Shown here: positions 1 through 7,846 of the stretch, in pieces
Layout: every line of letters begins with the position of its first letter
How positions within the stretch are numbered: position 1 is the first letter of the stretch
NCBI RefSeq assembly: GCF_011326725.1
Contig: NZ_JAANCO010000001.1
Span: forward strand, 372,001 to 436,000
Source: Microbacterium excoecariae
GTDB lineage: Bacteria > Actinomycetota > Actinomycetes > Actinomycetales > Microbacteriaceae
Direction of reading: 5' to 3'
DNA length: 64,000 nucleotides
Notes under the pieces: generated by a model
Told to the model about the DNA's origin: nothing
The model's database searches: none
The model's input: only the letters and a program-made list of their open reading frames with translations
Translations under genes and position numbers: made by a program

Positions 1-806
1 CCGCAGATGTGTGGCGTGCCGCTCCACCCCCCCGCACCCCCTCCTCCCTCGCGCCCCGGCGGGAACACTCGCGCGGCGGCCTGAGCGGCGCCGCCAACCG
101 CCGCCTATAGTCCTCCACGGACCCGAGGGCATGGAAGAAGAGGCGCCGCTCGCCGGCACCATCCCGCCCACTCGCGGGTGCGGGGGAGTGCGCGCCGCAC
201 AACGCGCATCGGGAACGTCGCGGCCTGTGCGCGCCAGCGCCGTGCACGCCGACTCTCGTCGTGGATCGCGGCATCGCCATGAGACGGGTCGCTACCCAAC
301 GCAAGAGCCAGGCTTCACGCCGATCCGCCGACGTTCAAGCGCAGCCTCTGGGGGGAGGGGCAGCCCTCGCCGCAAGTGGAGGAGGGGCAGCGGGCGGAGA
401 GGAGGGCCGCAGTGGCACCGCCCGGGTGTGCGGTGGGGATCCGGGCACAGCCCGCGCGCACCGTCCGACCAGCGTACGCGCGGCGCCTCCCCCCGTGTGC
501 ACGACGGCTTCGTGCACGCCCGCCCCGCGCCGTGCGACGCGGCCTCGCGACGGACATCATCTCGCCGCGCATAAGATTCTCCTCCAGCGGATCCGTGGTC
601 GGCCCGCCGACGCAGCGGCCATCGGGCACGGATCTTCGCCCCACCCCTACACGCGGGCTTCCCGTCCCACATGCACAGCGACGATCCCGGCGGCGCGCAC
701 CCTCGACGCGCGGCACACCTCGGGCACCCGCCGATGGCAGGTGAAGCCGCGCAAGTCGGCCCTGTGGCGCTGTCAGGACCTGTCGATTCGACCTGCCTCG
801 CCGTCA

Positions 807-822
807 TGTTTCACGTGAAACA
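807..822. other. parS site 1
   Basis: TGTTTCACGTGAAACA, a perfect 16-base palindrome and an exact match to the parS consensus bound by ParB in most bacteria. It should nucleate a ParB complex that organises and segregates the origin region. It lies outside any credible gene. Confidence 0.93.
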
Positions 823-1774
823 TTCGCGGTCATCGTCAGCAAAGGCCCGCCACGCCGATCGGCGCCCCCACCACGCTCCCCGCCCAGGCGACCCCGCGCC
901 GCGCGCACACCGCGCTGACGGTTGGCAACATAAACGAAGCCGGCCCCCCGCCAGCTATGGAGATCGGGCGCCTGGGGGCAGCCCGCCGCCACGCCACGCC
1001 GTGGCGCACGATAACGGGAACGGGATCGATGATCCGCACGAACCGATTCCGCCTCGATCGGGGGTATGCCCCCCGTGAAAGCCGGCCTCCTTCGCCGCGC
1101 ATCCGCCGAGTGGGCGCGCATTGCCGCCCTCCGGCACGCGCAGAGGGGCGCCACAGCAGCCGCCAACGGAGTCAATCTCGGTCACCACCTCGTCTCGCGA
1201 CCCGTTGGGCGCCGTCGCAGTGCACCCGCTGCCGCGTCAGCCACCTCTCGCCCGGGCCTCGCCCCGCACCGACGATCACCCCCGCGCGCGGAGCGCTTCT
1301 CCGACGCGGGGCGGGGCCGTACGGGGGTCGCCGGGACGCCGCGCGATGGTCCGCGTCGCACCACGGACGCTGTGCGTGCCAATACGCGGCGGATCGCCGT
1401 GGCCTCCGGATGCGGGGCGCGGTCCCGCCGGTGTCACCGGCGCCAAGCGCGTGGCAACGCCGCAGACGTCCGATGAGCGCCATCCCCTTTCACGCGCCGC
1501 GTACAGAGGCGGCGAAAGCGTCCTGCCGCGCACAACAATGAGCCGCCGGGGCGGGGGAGGGGTGGCGCGCGCAACGCGCCGCTCGCCGGTCGTGTCGGAC
1601 GGAGGAGCGTTTCCGCGGGGGCGTCGGGGCTCGAACCCGCTCGGCCCTGGCCTCCTCGGCCAGGCTGGCGGGGTCGCGATCGCGCGCGCTCGGTGAGATG
1701 ACCGGTTCGAGAGGGCCAGCGGAGGTCGCGCGAGGGGTCGCACAATGAACACGGCCAGGTCCATACCCCGGCGC

Positions 1775-1816
1775 AGGCTTAGGCTCAGGCTCAGGCTCAG
1801 GCTCAGGACGAGGCGA
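1775..1816. repeat. AGGCTC hexamer tandem repeat
   Basis: Five head-to-tail hexamers (one AGGCTT followed by four AGGCTC) are followed by two degenerate units, AGGACG and AGGCGA. The repeat lies inside the gene-free stretch between parS sites 1 and 2. Read on the minus strand it would encode alternating Glu-Pro, but the surrounding frame does not look coding, so I treat it as a simple-sequence repeat. Confidence 0.8.
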
Positions 1817-1913
1817 AGCGCCGCGCCGTCGCGCCGCCACCCGCGGCACCTCTGCCGCTCCACCCGAGAGGGACGCACCCCGGCAGGGGGAGCGGAGCCC
1901 CCTCGAACACCGA

Positions 1914-1929
1914 AGTTTCACGTGAAACA
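1914..1929. other. parS site 2
   Basis: AGTTTCACGTGAAACA: the 14-base core GTTTCACGTGAAAC is intact and only the first outer base departs from the consensus. Such sites are normally bound by ParB. Confidence 0.92.
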
Positions 1930-2192
1930 TCGACCCCACGCCGTTCTCCGGCGCATCGCCGGAGAAGGCCAGTTGTGCGAACTGGGACGGACGCGCACAC
2001 CCGTCACGATCGAGCTGGGCGGCCCCGAATGTCCCTCCGCCCTCCGCATCACCCACCGCCCGCGGTAGGCGCCGACGGTGTTCGAGCCACGGCGGCCGCG
2101 GGTGGAGGAAGCGCGCGCACTGCCCGCCGACCGTCGACGGAGCCGAGCCGCGCAGCGAGGCCCTGACCGGCACACGCGTCTCTCCGGGGGCC

Positions 2193-2210
2193 CGGGCGCC
2201 CGGGCGCCCG
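2193..2210. repeat. 18-base GC palindrome
   Basis: CGGGCGCCCGGGCGCCCG is perfectly self-complementary and made only of G and C. It sits in the gene-free stretch between parS sites 2 and 3. There is no T run after it, so it is not an obvious terminator. Its role is unknown, and chance is possible in DNA this GC-rich. Confidence 0.7.
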
Positions 2211-2534
2211 AAGACCCCGCCGGTGGATACCTGTGGGCGCAGGATCCCGTGCCGCTCGCGCCGCCACGCAGTCGCGTACCAGGTGCGCGCCCCCGAGCAC
2301 GAGAGCGCCTTTGAACGAATCGGCGTCGGCGGACGATCGCGCTCTGAGAAGAGCGCACGGGCCTCGCCCCTCGCACGCGGGGGCGGGGCGCACCGGGACA
2401 GGAGCGCCGTCAACAGCACGGCCTCGCCCGACCCAGCGGTCTGTGAGTCGCTGGCGCGCGGCCCACGAGGACCGCCGCGGGAACACGCACCTCTCCGCGC
2501 CCGCACCCACGAACACCGCCACCCCCACCGCCAC

Positions 2535-2550
2535 CGTTTCACGTGAAACA
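2535..2550. other. parS site 3
   Basis: CGTTTCACGTGAAACA: intact 14-base parS core with one outer-base change. The third of four sites in about 2.6 kb. Confidence 0.92.
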
Positions 2551-2885
2551 TTCACTCGGCAGCATGGCGACGACAGAGGGCCGATGCGCCGCGTCCGTCC
2601 GTCGCCCCACCGCGCCGCAAGGACCCCCCGCGGGGCCCTGCCATCGCGAACGACCACGACGCGCGCGCCGCGCACCGCGCGCCGCCCCCTGCCCCGCCTC
2701 ACGCGTCCCACCTCCATCGCGCGCTCGGATCCCGACCTGCCACCAGCGCACCGCGCGCGGGCCAACCCAAGCCCACTGCCGCACCCGGGGGAGAGACGCA
2801 TAGCCGCGCTCGCGCGGGCGCCTCCCGCGGGCGCGCCGAGAGGCCAAGAACGCACGCCAGACTCCCCGACGGGCGATCCGCCCGG

Positions 2886-3377
2886 CTACTCCGCGCGGGG
2901 ATCCCCCGCGTATGCGACGCACCACTGCGGCACGATCCGGAACATGCGGATGTCGTCACCCCAGGTGCGCGGATCCGATCCGTAGTGCCGCTCCCAGTGC
3001 GCGAACACCGCGGTCTCGTCGTCGGCGAGCGGAACGGCCCGCCCGTGCGTGAAGAATCCGGTGCGTTCGCCGTCGATCCATGCCGCGCTCACCGCGGGTC
3101 GCGCGGCGAGATGTCGCGCCTTGGCCGAGGATCCGTCGGTGCCGAACGTCCAGGCACCGTGGAGGAAGTGGCCGTCCACAGCGCTCACCCGCGGCTCGCC
3201 GCCAGCGGTGACCGTGGCGAGGCTCAGGACCCGCATGCCATCGAGACGCGCGAGCAACTGCCGCGCGCCCCATCGATGATCCCCGGACACGATGTCCGTC
3301 AGATGGCGCGTCGCCCCCGCGTGCGACGCCGCGAGCAACGCATCCAGCGCCGCGATCTCCTCGTCCGTCTCGTACAT
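2886..3377 (-). CDS. Pyridoxamine 5'-phosphate oxidase family protein (FMN split barrel)
   Basis: A 163-residue protein with the layout of small flavin-binding split-barrel proteins. An N-terminal helix of about 35 residues is followed by a strand region reading MRVLSLATVTAGGEPRVSAVDG, broken here as MRVLSLATV then TAGGEPRVSAVDG, the typical start of the barrel. Later come FGTDGSSAKARHLAARP and AAWIDGERTGFFTHGRA, which resemble the cofactor-contacting strands. The family binds FMN or F420 and acts as oxidoreductase or binding protein; the substrate cannot be told. The ATG at the right end is the only sensible start. A parS site lies 18 bases upstream, so ParB binding could affect its promoter. 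It sits alone, with a gene-free stretch downstream. Confidence 0.82.
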   Translation of the reverse strand: MYETDEEIAALDALLAASHAGATRHLTDIVSGDHRWGARQLLARLDGMRVLSLATVTAGGEPRVSAVDGHFLHGAWTFGTDGSSAKARHLAARPAVSAAWIDGERTGFFTHGRAVPLADDETAVFAHWERHYGSDPRTWGDDIRMFRIVPQWCVAYAGDPRAE

Positions 3378-3395
3378 CCCGCGATCCCCCTCACA

Positions 3396-3411
3396 TGTTT
3401 CACGTGAAACA
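3396..3411. other. parS site 4
   Basis: TGTTTCACGTGAAACA, identical to site 1 and a perfect match to consensus. It lies between the divergently placed 5' flank of the split-barrel gene and the 3' end of the lipid-kinase-family gene. ParB bound here could touch the promoter of the split-barrel gene. Confidence 0.93.
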
Positions 3412-3488
3412 TCTCCGCGGTCAGTCTCACACGGGCCCCCGACATGGCGCGGTGCGCACGCGACCGGCCTGGCGTCGCGCGCGAGCGC

Positions 3489-4493
3489 TCATCCCAGCAC
3501 CCGCAGGGCGCCCGGGACGAGCCGCACGCGCAGGGGCAGGCCGGGAAGCGGCTCGCCGTCGCCGTGGGGGAGGGGTGCGCCCCCGCCCGCGGCGATATCG
3601 ATGCCGCGGGCTCGCCCCGCGAGGACACGCGCCGACGAGGTGTGGCGCCCGACGAGCATGCGGGCGAACAGCGGGAAGGCTCCCCGTCGGCCGACGTCGC
3701 CCGCCAGAACCAGATCCGCGCGTCCGTCGGTCGCCGACGCGCGCGGCGCGATCGGGATGCCCCCGCCAATCGTGGGCCCGTTCGCCAGGGTCACAAGCGC
3801 CCCGCGTGCGCGCCAGTCCACGCGATAGCCGCCGCCGTCCTGCTCGGCGGTGACGCCGACGACGCCCGGAAACCGGCCCACGCGGTCGAGTTCCTCGGGC
3901 GAGAGCGCCATGCCCCGAACGGCCACCTCGTAGTCCCAGGCACGGTACCCGGCGAGCTCGCGCAGCGCCGCCCACACGTAGCGCGAGGCGCCACGGGGGC
4001 GACTCATCCCGTTCGCTCGCGCGTTCACCGCCGCGTCCAGGCCGGCCGACGTCGCCCCCGCCACCCACACGTCGGATCCGCTCTCCGGGTGCACGCGAAG
4101 GAGATCGACGTCGCGCACGCGTTCCGTCGCCACCGCCGTCACCACGCGCGACACTGCCGCGTCGGGATCCCGCGGCATCGCCAGCGTGCGCGCGAAATCG
4201 TTCCCCGTGCCGACGGGGATGATCCCGAACGGGACGGGCCCGCGCGCCAGCTCCTGAATGGCGAGGTGGGCTATACCATCTCCGCCCACCGCGACGACCG
4301 CGCGAGCGGATCCGTCTCGTGCGGCGCGCACGCGCGAGGACACCGCCGCAGCCGTCGAGGCCGTGAGAATCGTGGCTGCGATCCCCGCCCGCGCGAGCCT
4401 CTCGCGTGCCGCCCTCGCGGTCGCCACAGCCCTCCCGGCGCCCGCGCGCGGGTTCGCCAGGATCGCCACGTCCCCGGGACCGAGCAGCGTCAT
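3489..4493 (-). CDS. Diacylglycerol kinase family protein (YegS/BmrU-like lipid kinase)
   Basis: A 334-residue soluble protein of the DAGK catalytic family, which phosphorylates lipid or sphingoid alcohols with ATP. The N terminus reads VAILANPRAGAGRA, the nucleotide-binding start of the fold. VAVGGDGIAHLAI near residue 90 carries the GGDG signature that binds ATP phosphates, and GIIPVGTGNDFART near residue 120 is the second conserved loop. Length fits the family. It could be a true diacylglycerol kinase feeding phosphatidic acid back to phospholipid synthesis, or a kinase for another lipid. It lies 28 bases from rsmG, in a place often occupied by parA and parB in related genomes. Start ATG is clear. 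Confidence 0.87.
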   Translation of the reverse strand: MTLLGPGDVAILANPRAGAGRAVATARAARERLARAGIAATILTASTAAAVSSRVRAARDGSARAVVAVGGDGIAHLAIQELARGPVPFGIIPVGTGNDFARTLAMPRDPDAAVSRVVTAVATERVRDVDLLRVHPESGSDVWVAGATSAGLDAAVNARANGMSRPRGASRYVWAALRELAGYRAWDYEVAVRGMALSPEELDRVGRFPGVVGVTAEQDGGGYRVDWRARGALVTLANGPTIGGGIPIAPRASATDGRADLVLAGDVGRRGAFPLFARMLVGRHTSSARVLAGRARGIDIAAGGGAPLPHGDGEPLPGLPLRVRLVPGALRVLG

Positions 4494-4521
4494 GACCCGA
4501 CGCTACCGCGGTCGGCCGGCG

Positions 4522-5163
4522 TCAGGCGCGCACGGTCGCGCGGACGACGCGCGTCGGCTCCGCGATCTCGCCCTCGCCGAGGATCTCCACGCGCACGTCG
4601 CTCAGCTTGTACTTGCGCGCGGCCTTGGCCGCCGCGTCGATCTCGCGCTCGGCGTTCTGTCCCTTGAGGAGGATCAGCTCACCACCGTCGCGCACGAGCG
4701 GCGCGGTCCACGGGATCAGGGTGCGCAGGGCCGACACGGCGCGCGCCGTCACGGCGTCCAGGAAGCCCTCGTAGCGACCCGCCTCTTCCGCCCGCGCCCG
4801 CTCGACACGCACGTTCTTGAGCCCGAGCGCGTCCGCCTGTTCCGTGAGCCACGCCACGCGTCGCTCCATCGGCTCGATAAGGATCCATTCGATGTCGGGG
4901 CGCGCGATCGCCAGCACGAGGCCCGGCAGGCCCGCCCCGGACCCGACGTCGCCCACGCGGCCGCCCGCGGGGAACAGCGGCGCCGCGATCGCCGAGTTGA
5001 GGATGTGACGGTTCCACAGCCGCGGCACCTCGAGCGGGCCGATCAGCCCGCGCTCCTCGCCGTGCTCGGCAAGGGCGACCGTAAAGCGCCGCGCGAGGTC
5101 GATGCGGACGCCGAACAGCGCCGCCGCCTCGGCGGGTTCCGGCTCGAGCGCGTCGTTCGTCAC
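4522..5163 (-). CDS. rsmG: 16S rRNA (guanine527-N7)-methyltransferase RsmG
   Basis: A 213-residue SAM-dependent methyltransferase that methylates G527 of 16S rRNA; loss causes low-level streptomycin resistance in other bacteria. The SAM-binding motif VGDVGSGAGLPGLVLAIARP lies near residue 70 and is preceded by the conserved NRHILNS segment. EPMERRVAWL and the TARAVSAL segment are also typical. The start is taken as GTG, only 5 bases after the jag stop, because the preceding in-frame codons lie inside jag. It is the last gene of the leftward rpmH-rnpA-yidD-yidC-jag-rsmG series; in many relatives parA follows it, but not here. Confidence 0.95.
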   Translation of the reverse strand: MTNDALEPEPAEAAALFGVRIDLARRFTVALAEHGEERGLIGPLEVPRLWNRHILNSAIAAPLFPAGGRVGDVGSGAGLPGLVLAIARPDIEWILIEPMERRVAWLTEQADALGLKNVRVERARAEEAGRYEGFLDAVTARAVSALRTLIPWTAPLVRDGGELILLKGQNAEREIDAAAKAARKYKLSDVRVEILGEGEIAEPTRVVRATVRA

Positions 5164-5168
5164 GGCCG

Positions 5169-5648
5169 TCAGGCCTTGCGGATGACCGTGTGCCGGTCGT
5201 CCCGCTCGCCGTACGACTCCGAGACGAGCCCGCGTTCCGCCACGATGTCGTGAACGATCTTGCGCTCGTACGACGTCATCGCGGGCAGCGAGGCCTGGGT
5301 GGCGCCGTCGTCCAGCCGCGAGACCGCCTGATCGACGAGCTCCGCCAGCTGGGCGCGACGCGTGTCGCGCGAGCCCCCGACATCGAGGATGAGGCGCGAG
5401 AACTCGCCCGTCTCCCGCTGCACCGCGAGCCGCGTGAGCTCCTGGAGCGCCTGGACGGTGTCCGGATCCGCGAGCGGACGAAGCGACGCATCGTCGCTCT
5501 CGACTGACACGTACGCGCGGCCCTGCCGCACGTCGAGCTCCAAGTCGCCGTCGATGTCGGCGATGTCGAGCAGGCCCTCGAGGTAGTCCGCCGCGACGTC
5601 GCCCTCCCGCTCCAGTTGCTCCTTGGTCGGGGTGTCCTCGTGCGTCAT
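5169..5648 (-). CDS. jag: Jag/KhpB-type RNA-binding protein (KH and R3H domains)
   Basis: A 159-residue single-stranded nucleic-acid-binding protein. The middle part (about residues 35-110) fits a KH-type fold with the segment FSRLILDVGGSRDTRRAQL. The C terminus carries the R3H motif, seen as ERKIVH with Arg and His spaced by three residues, followed by TVIRK. The N-terminal Jag_N domain of firmicute proteins is missing, as is usual in actinobacteria. Its ATG overlaps the yidC stop (ATGA), so the two are translationally coupled. The family binds RNA and influences cell elongation and division; the exact target is not known here. Confidence 0.93.
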   Translation of the reverse strand: MTHEDTPTKEQLEREGDVAADYLEGLLDIADIDGDLELDVRQGRAYVSVESDDASLRPLADPDTVQALQELTRLAVQRETGEFSRLILDVGGSRDTRRAQLAELVDQAVSRLDDGATQASLPAMTSYERKIVHDIVAERGLVSESYGERDDRHTVIRKA

Positions 5649-6718
5649 GCGCTCTCTCCCGCCGACCCCTGGCCGGACTTCTGCGGGCCCGGGCCCGCGT
5701 TTCGCTGCTGGTCCTTCTTGGCGCGCTTCGCCGACTTCGGCTGCACGCGCTTCGCGCGCTCCTGGCGCTCGGCCTCGACCTTGCGCGCCAGTTCCTCCTG
5801 CTCGCGCTCGTACTCCGCCATCGGCACGACCTTGCCCGCGGCGTTGACGGCCTTGCCCTTCTTCGCGAGGCGCTCCTCGCGGGCCTTGGCGGCCTCGGAT
5901 CCGGGCGTCGGGTTCTCGTGGATGATGTAGAACTGCTGGCCCATCGTCCACAGGTTGTTGAAGAACCAGTAGGTGACAACGCCGAGCGGGAAGAAGACGC
6001 CCGAGAAGATCATGGCGAACGGGATGATCCAGAGCATGATGCGCTGCATCTGGTACGCCTGGCCGGTCTTCGCCTCGGGGGAGAGGTTCTTCGAGACGAT
6101 CTGCAGCTGCGTGACGAACTGCGTGGAGATCATCAGCGCGACGAGGATGATCAGCATGATCACGGCCGGCAGCGAATCGATGCCGTTGTTGAAGTGATCG
6201 ACGAGCGTCATGCTCAGCGGCGCGATGTCGAACAGCGACGCGTCGTTGAACTCGTGCACGCGCTCGGCCGTGAACAGCCACGAGTTCAGGCCCGACTCGT
6301 CGGCCGCCGCCCACACGCTGATGTCGTGCAGCGTCCAGTACAGCGAGAAGAAGATGGGCATCTGGACGAGCATCGGCAGGCAGCCCGAGACGGGGGTCGT
6401 GCCGTGCTTCTTGTACAGCGCCATCGTCTCGCGGCTCATCGCCTCGCGAGACAGCTGATCGCGCTTTCCCTTGTACTTCGTCTGGATCTTCTTGATCTCG
6501 GGCGCCAGCTCCATCATCTTTCGCTGGCTCTTGATCTGCTTGACGAAGAGCGGGAAGATCGCCAGTCGCACGACGACGACGACTCCGAGGATCGACAGGA
6601 CCCAGGTGAGGCCGCCCGCGCTGGGCATTCCCACGGTCGTCAGCAGCCAGTGCCACCCGACGAGGATCGCCTCGATCACCCAGCGGATCGGGAAGAGGAT
6701 CGTTCCGAAGAAGTCCAC
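5645..6718 (-). CDS. yidC: Membrane protein insertase YidC
   Basis: A 357-residue Oxa1/YidC-family insertase that places membrane proteins into the cytoplasmic membrane, alone or with SecYEG. The N-terminal segment is hydrophobic; WVLSILGVVVVVRLAIFPLF near residue 40-60 is the first core helix and contains the conserved Arg of the hydrophilic groove. The cytoplasmic hairpin that follows (KSQRKMMELAPEIKKIQTKY) is typical. SGCLPMLVQMPIFFSLYWTL, VVALMISTQFVTQ-like and FFNNLWTMGQQF segments mark later helices. The last 75 residues are strongly basic and rich in Lys, Arg and Glu, a ribosome-contacting tail. It starts 6 bases after yidD. Confidence 0.97.
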   Translation of the reverse strand: MDFFGTILFPIRWVIEAILVGWHWLLTTVGMPSAGGLTWVLSILGVVVVVRLAIFPLFVKQIKSQRKMMELAPEIKKIQTKYKGKRDQLSREAMSRETMALYKKHGTTPVSGCLPMLVQMPIFFSLYWTLHDISVWAAADESGLNSWLFTAERVHEFNDASLFDIAPLSMTLVDHFNNGIDSLPAVIMLIILVALMISTQFVTQLQIVSKNLSPEAKTGQAYQMQRIMLWIIPFAMIFSGVFFPLGVVTYWFFNNLWTMGQQFYIIHENPTPGSEAAKAREERLAKKGKAVNAAGKVVPMAEYEREQEELARKVEAERQERAKRVQPKSAKRAKKDQQRNAGPGPQKSGQGSAGESA

Positions 6719-6724
6719 GGAGGG

Positions 6725-7075
6725 TCAGTCCTTTCGGCGCGGCACCACGAGGCCACGGGGGGTCAGGTCGTATCGGAAGTTCGCGTGCGGGCGCACGTCG
6801 TCCTCGCCGCCCGCGGCCCAGGGATGGCACCTCGCGATGCGCGCCGCGGCCAACCCCGATCCTCTCACGAGGCCGTGCTGCTGCACTGCGGTCACGGCGT
6901 ATGCCGAGCAGGAGGGGTAATAGCGGCAGACGTCGCCATAGATGCGGGAGATCGTCGCCCGGTAGGCGAGGAGCAGGCCTAGGCCCAGGTTGCGGGGCAC
7001 GAGCGGGAGCGCGCGGACCGCGTCGGCGGCGCGGATCCGCCCCGTCCCGACGGCGGACGCCGGCAGGACGCTCAC
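6725..7075 (-). CDS. yidD: Membrane protein insertion efficiency factor YidD
   Basis: A 116-residue protein that assists YidC-dependent insertion. The hallmark is YRATISRIYGDVCRYYPSCS followed by YAVTAVQQHG and RIARCHPWAAGG, with the conserved cysteines of the family. An N-terminal extension of about 30 residues is specific to this lineage. GTG is taken as the start because it overlaps the rnpA stop (GTGA), a coupling pattern seen throughout this operon. Confidence 0.95.
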   Translation of the reverse strand: MSVLPASAVGTGRIRAADAVRALPLVPRNLGLGLLLAYRATISRIYGDVCRYYPSCSAYAVTAVQQHGLVRGSGLAAARIARCHPWAAGGEDDVRPHANFRYDLTPRGLVVPRRKD

Positions 7076-7410
7076 GCGCCGGCCTTCCGGGCGAGCCCGC
7101 GGGCGACGTCGCGCCGCAGGTCTGCGAAGGGCGCCGCGGCCGAGGCGGGAAGCGCGCGGATCACGACGTCGGCGCCCGGGCGCAACGACGGCGTCGCCTC
7201 GAGGCAGATGGCCTTGAGGCGACGCCGAACGGTGTTGCGCGTCACGGCGTTGCCGACCGCCTTGCTCACGATGAAGCCGAAGCGGGGCGGACGGGGCTCG
7301 CCGGTGTCGACGACGTGCACGACGTGCGTCTCGCCCGCGCGCCGCGCTCCCCGCCGGACGACCATGCGATAGTCGATCCCGCGGGTGATCCGCTGCGGCT
7401 TGCCGAGCAC
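7072..7410 (-). CDS. rnpA: Ribonuclease P protein component
   Basis: The 112-residue protein subunit of RNase P, which with the RnpB RNA trims the 5' leader from tRNA precursors. It opens with the usual KPQRITRGIDYRMVVRRG and holds the RNR motif as AVTRNTVRRRLK near residue 60. Length is normal for actinobacteria. It follows rpmH by 24 bases in the standard order and overlaps yidD. Confidence 0.96.
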   Translation of the reverse strand: MLGKPQRITRGIDYRMVVRRGARRAGETHVVHVVDTGEPRPPRFGFIVSKAVGNAVTRNTVRRRLKAICLEATPSLRPGADVVIRALPASAAAPFADLRRDVARGLARKAGA

Positions 7411-7434
7411 ACCCGTCGCGACGTCGAGGGGGCG

Positions 7435-7572
7435 TTACGCCGAGAGCTCGGTGCGGCCCTTGCCGCGGCGAGCGTTGAGGATCGCGCGGCCGGCGCGCGT
7501 ACGCATGCGGGCGCGGAAGCCGTGCTTCTTGGCGCGACGACGGTTGTTGGGCTGGAAAGTGCGCTTGCTCAT
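7435..7572 (-). CDS. rpmH: 50S ribosomal protein L34
   Basis: A 45-residue, very basic ribosomal protein. It begins [18 protein letters not shown] and contains [19 protein letters not shown], which identify L34. The start is the internal ATG giving MSKRTF; a longer frame upstream only adds non-conserved residues. This is the first gene of the leftward operon leaving oriC. Confidence 0.98.
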   Translation of the reverse strand: MSKRTFQPNNRRRAKKHGFRARMRTRAGRAILNARRGKGRTELSA

Positions 7573-7663
7573 AGCCTTCTCACTCCGGGAGGACGTGTCA
7601 CCGGAACTGGTCGACCGGAGACGGGTACAGGGGTGCCCGAGATGGGCACAAGTCAACCGCAAT

Positions 7664-7694
7664 AGAATACGCCGGGCGCCGCTCGCGGCGCAAA
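7664..7694 (-). promoter_or_regulatory. Possible rpmH promoter
   Basis: On the minus strand TATTCT serves as a possible -10 element, with TTTGCG 19 bases upstream as a weak -35. This would give a leader of roughly 85 bases before rpmH. The -10 is good; the -35 and spacing are poor. Confidence 0.35.
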
Positions 7695-7810
7695 CCGCGC
7701 GCCAAACCTGTCAGTATCCCCACAGGACGGGCCGCTTGCCCGCCGCAACACGCGGATCCGCTCGCCGACGCGTTTGCGGGGCGGCGCCAGGATGACTAGC
7801 GTATTCGAAG

Positions 7811-7831
7811 TTATCCACAGGCTGTGTACAA
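7811..7831. other. DnaA boxes upstream of dnaA
   Basis: TTATCCACA at 7811-7819 is a perfect DnaA box on the plus strand. TGTGTACAA at 7823-7831 is TTGTACACA on the minus strand, matching the TTRTNCACA consensus. The two face each other 15 bases before the dnaA start, where DnaA binding would both form part of a bipartite origin and repress dnaA. The rest of the 274-base rpmH-dnaA gap shows nothing else firm. Confidence 0.85.
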
Positions 7832-7846
7832 AAGGGGAGTGGACCG

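Larger units (their letters stand above)
1..2885. other. Gene-free stretch holding a parS cluster
   Basis: No open frame here looks like a real gene. The long frames on both strands are rich in Arg, Pro and Ala, none follows a convincing ribosome binding site, and none shows a motif I recognise; several merely begin inside a parS site, which reads Met-Phe-His-Val-Lys. What can be seen is three parS sites, a run of AGGCTC hexamers, a GC-rich palindrome and a few GGATCC sites. In many actinobacteria parA and parB sit directly beyond rsmG; neither is in this window. The stretch may be a centromere spacer, a decayed locus, or the flank of a parAB locus further left. Its left border is outside the window. 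Confidence 0.7.

Noticed and set aside
1490..2551. A 353-codon minus-strand frame starting MFHVKR
   Set aside because: The start is simply a parS site read as protein; composition is Arg/Pro/Ala-rich with a Glu-Pro simple repeat and no recognisable domain.
11..2985. Possible decayed parA or parB in the gene-free stretch
   Set aside because: I looked at all frames for ParA Walker or ParB helix-turn-helix remnants and saw none; I therefore do not call a pseudogene.
7651..7656. TTGACT on the minus strand as the rpmH -35 box
   Set aside because: No -10 element stands 16-19 bases downstream; the TATTCT upstream of it fits better as a -10.
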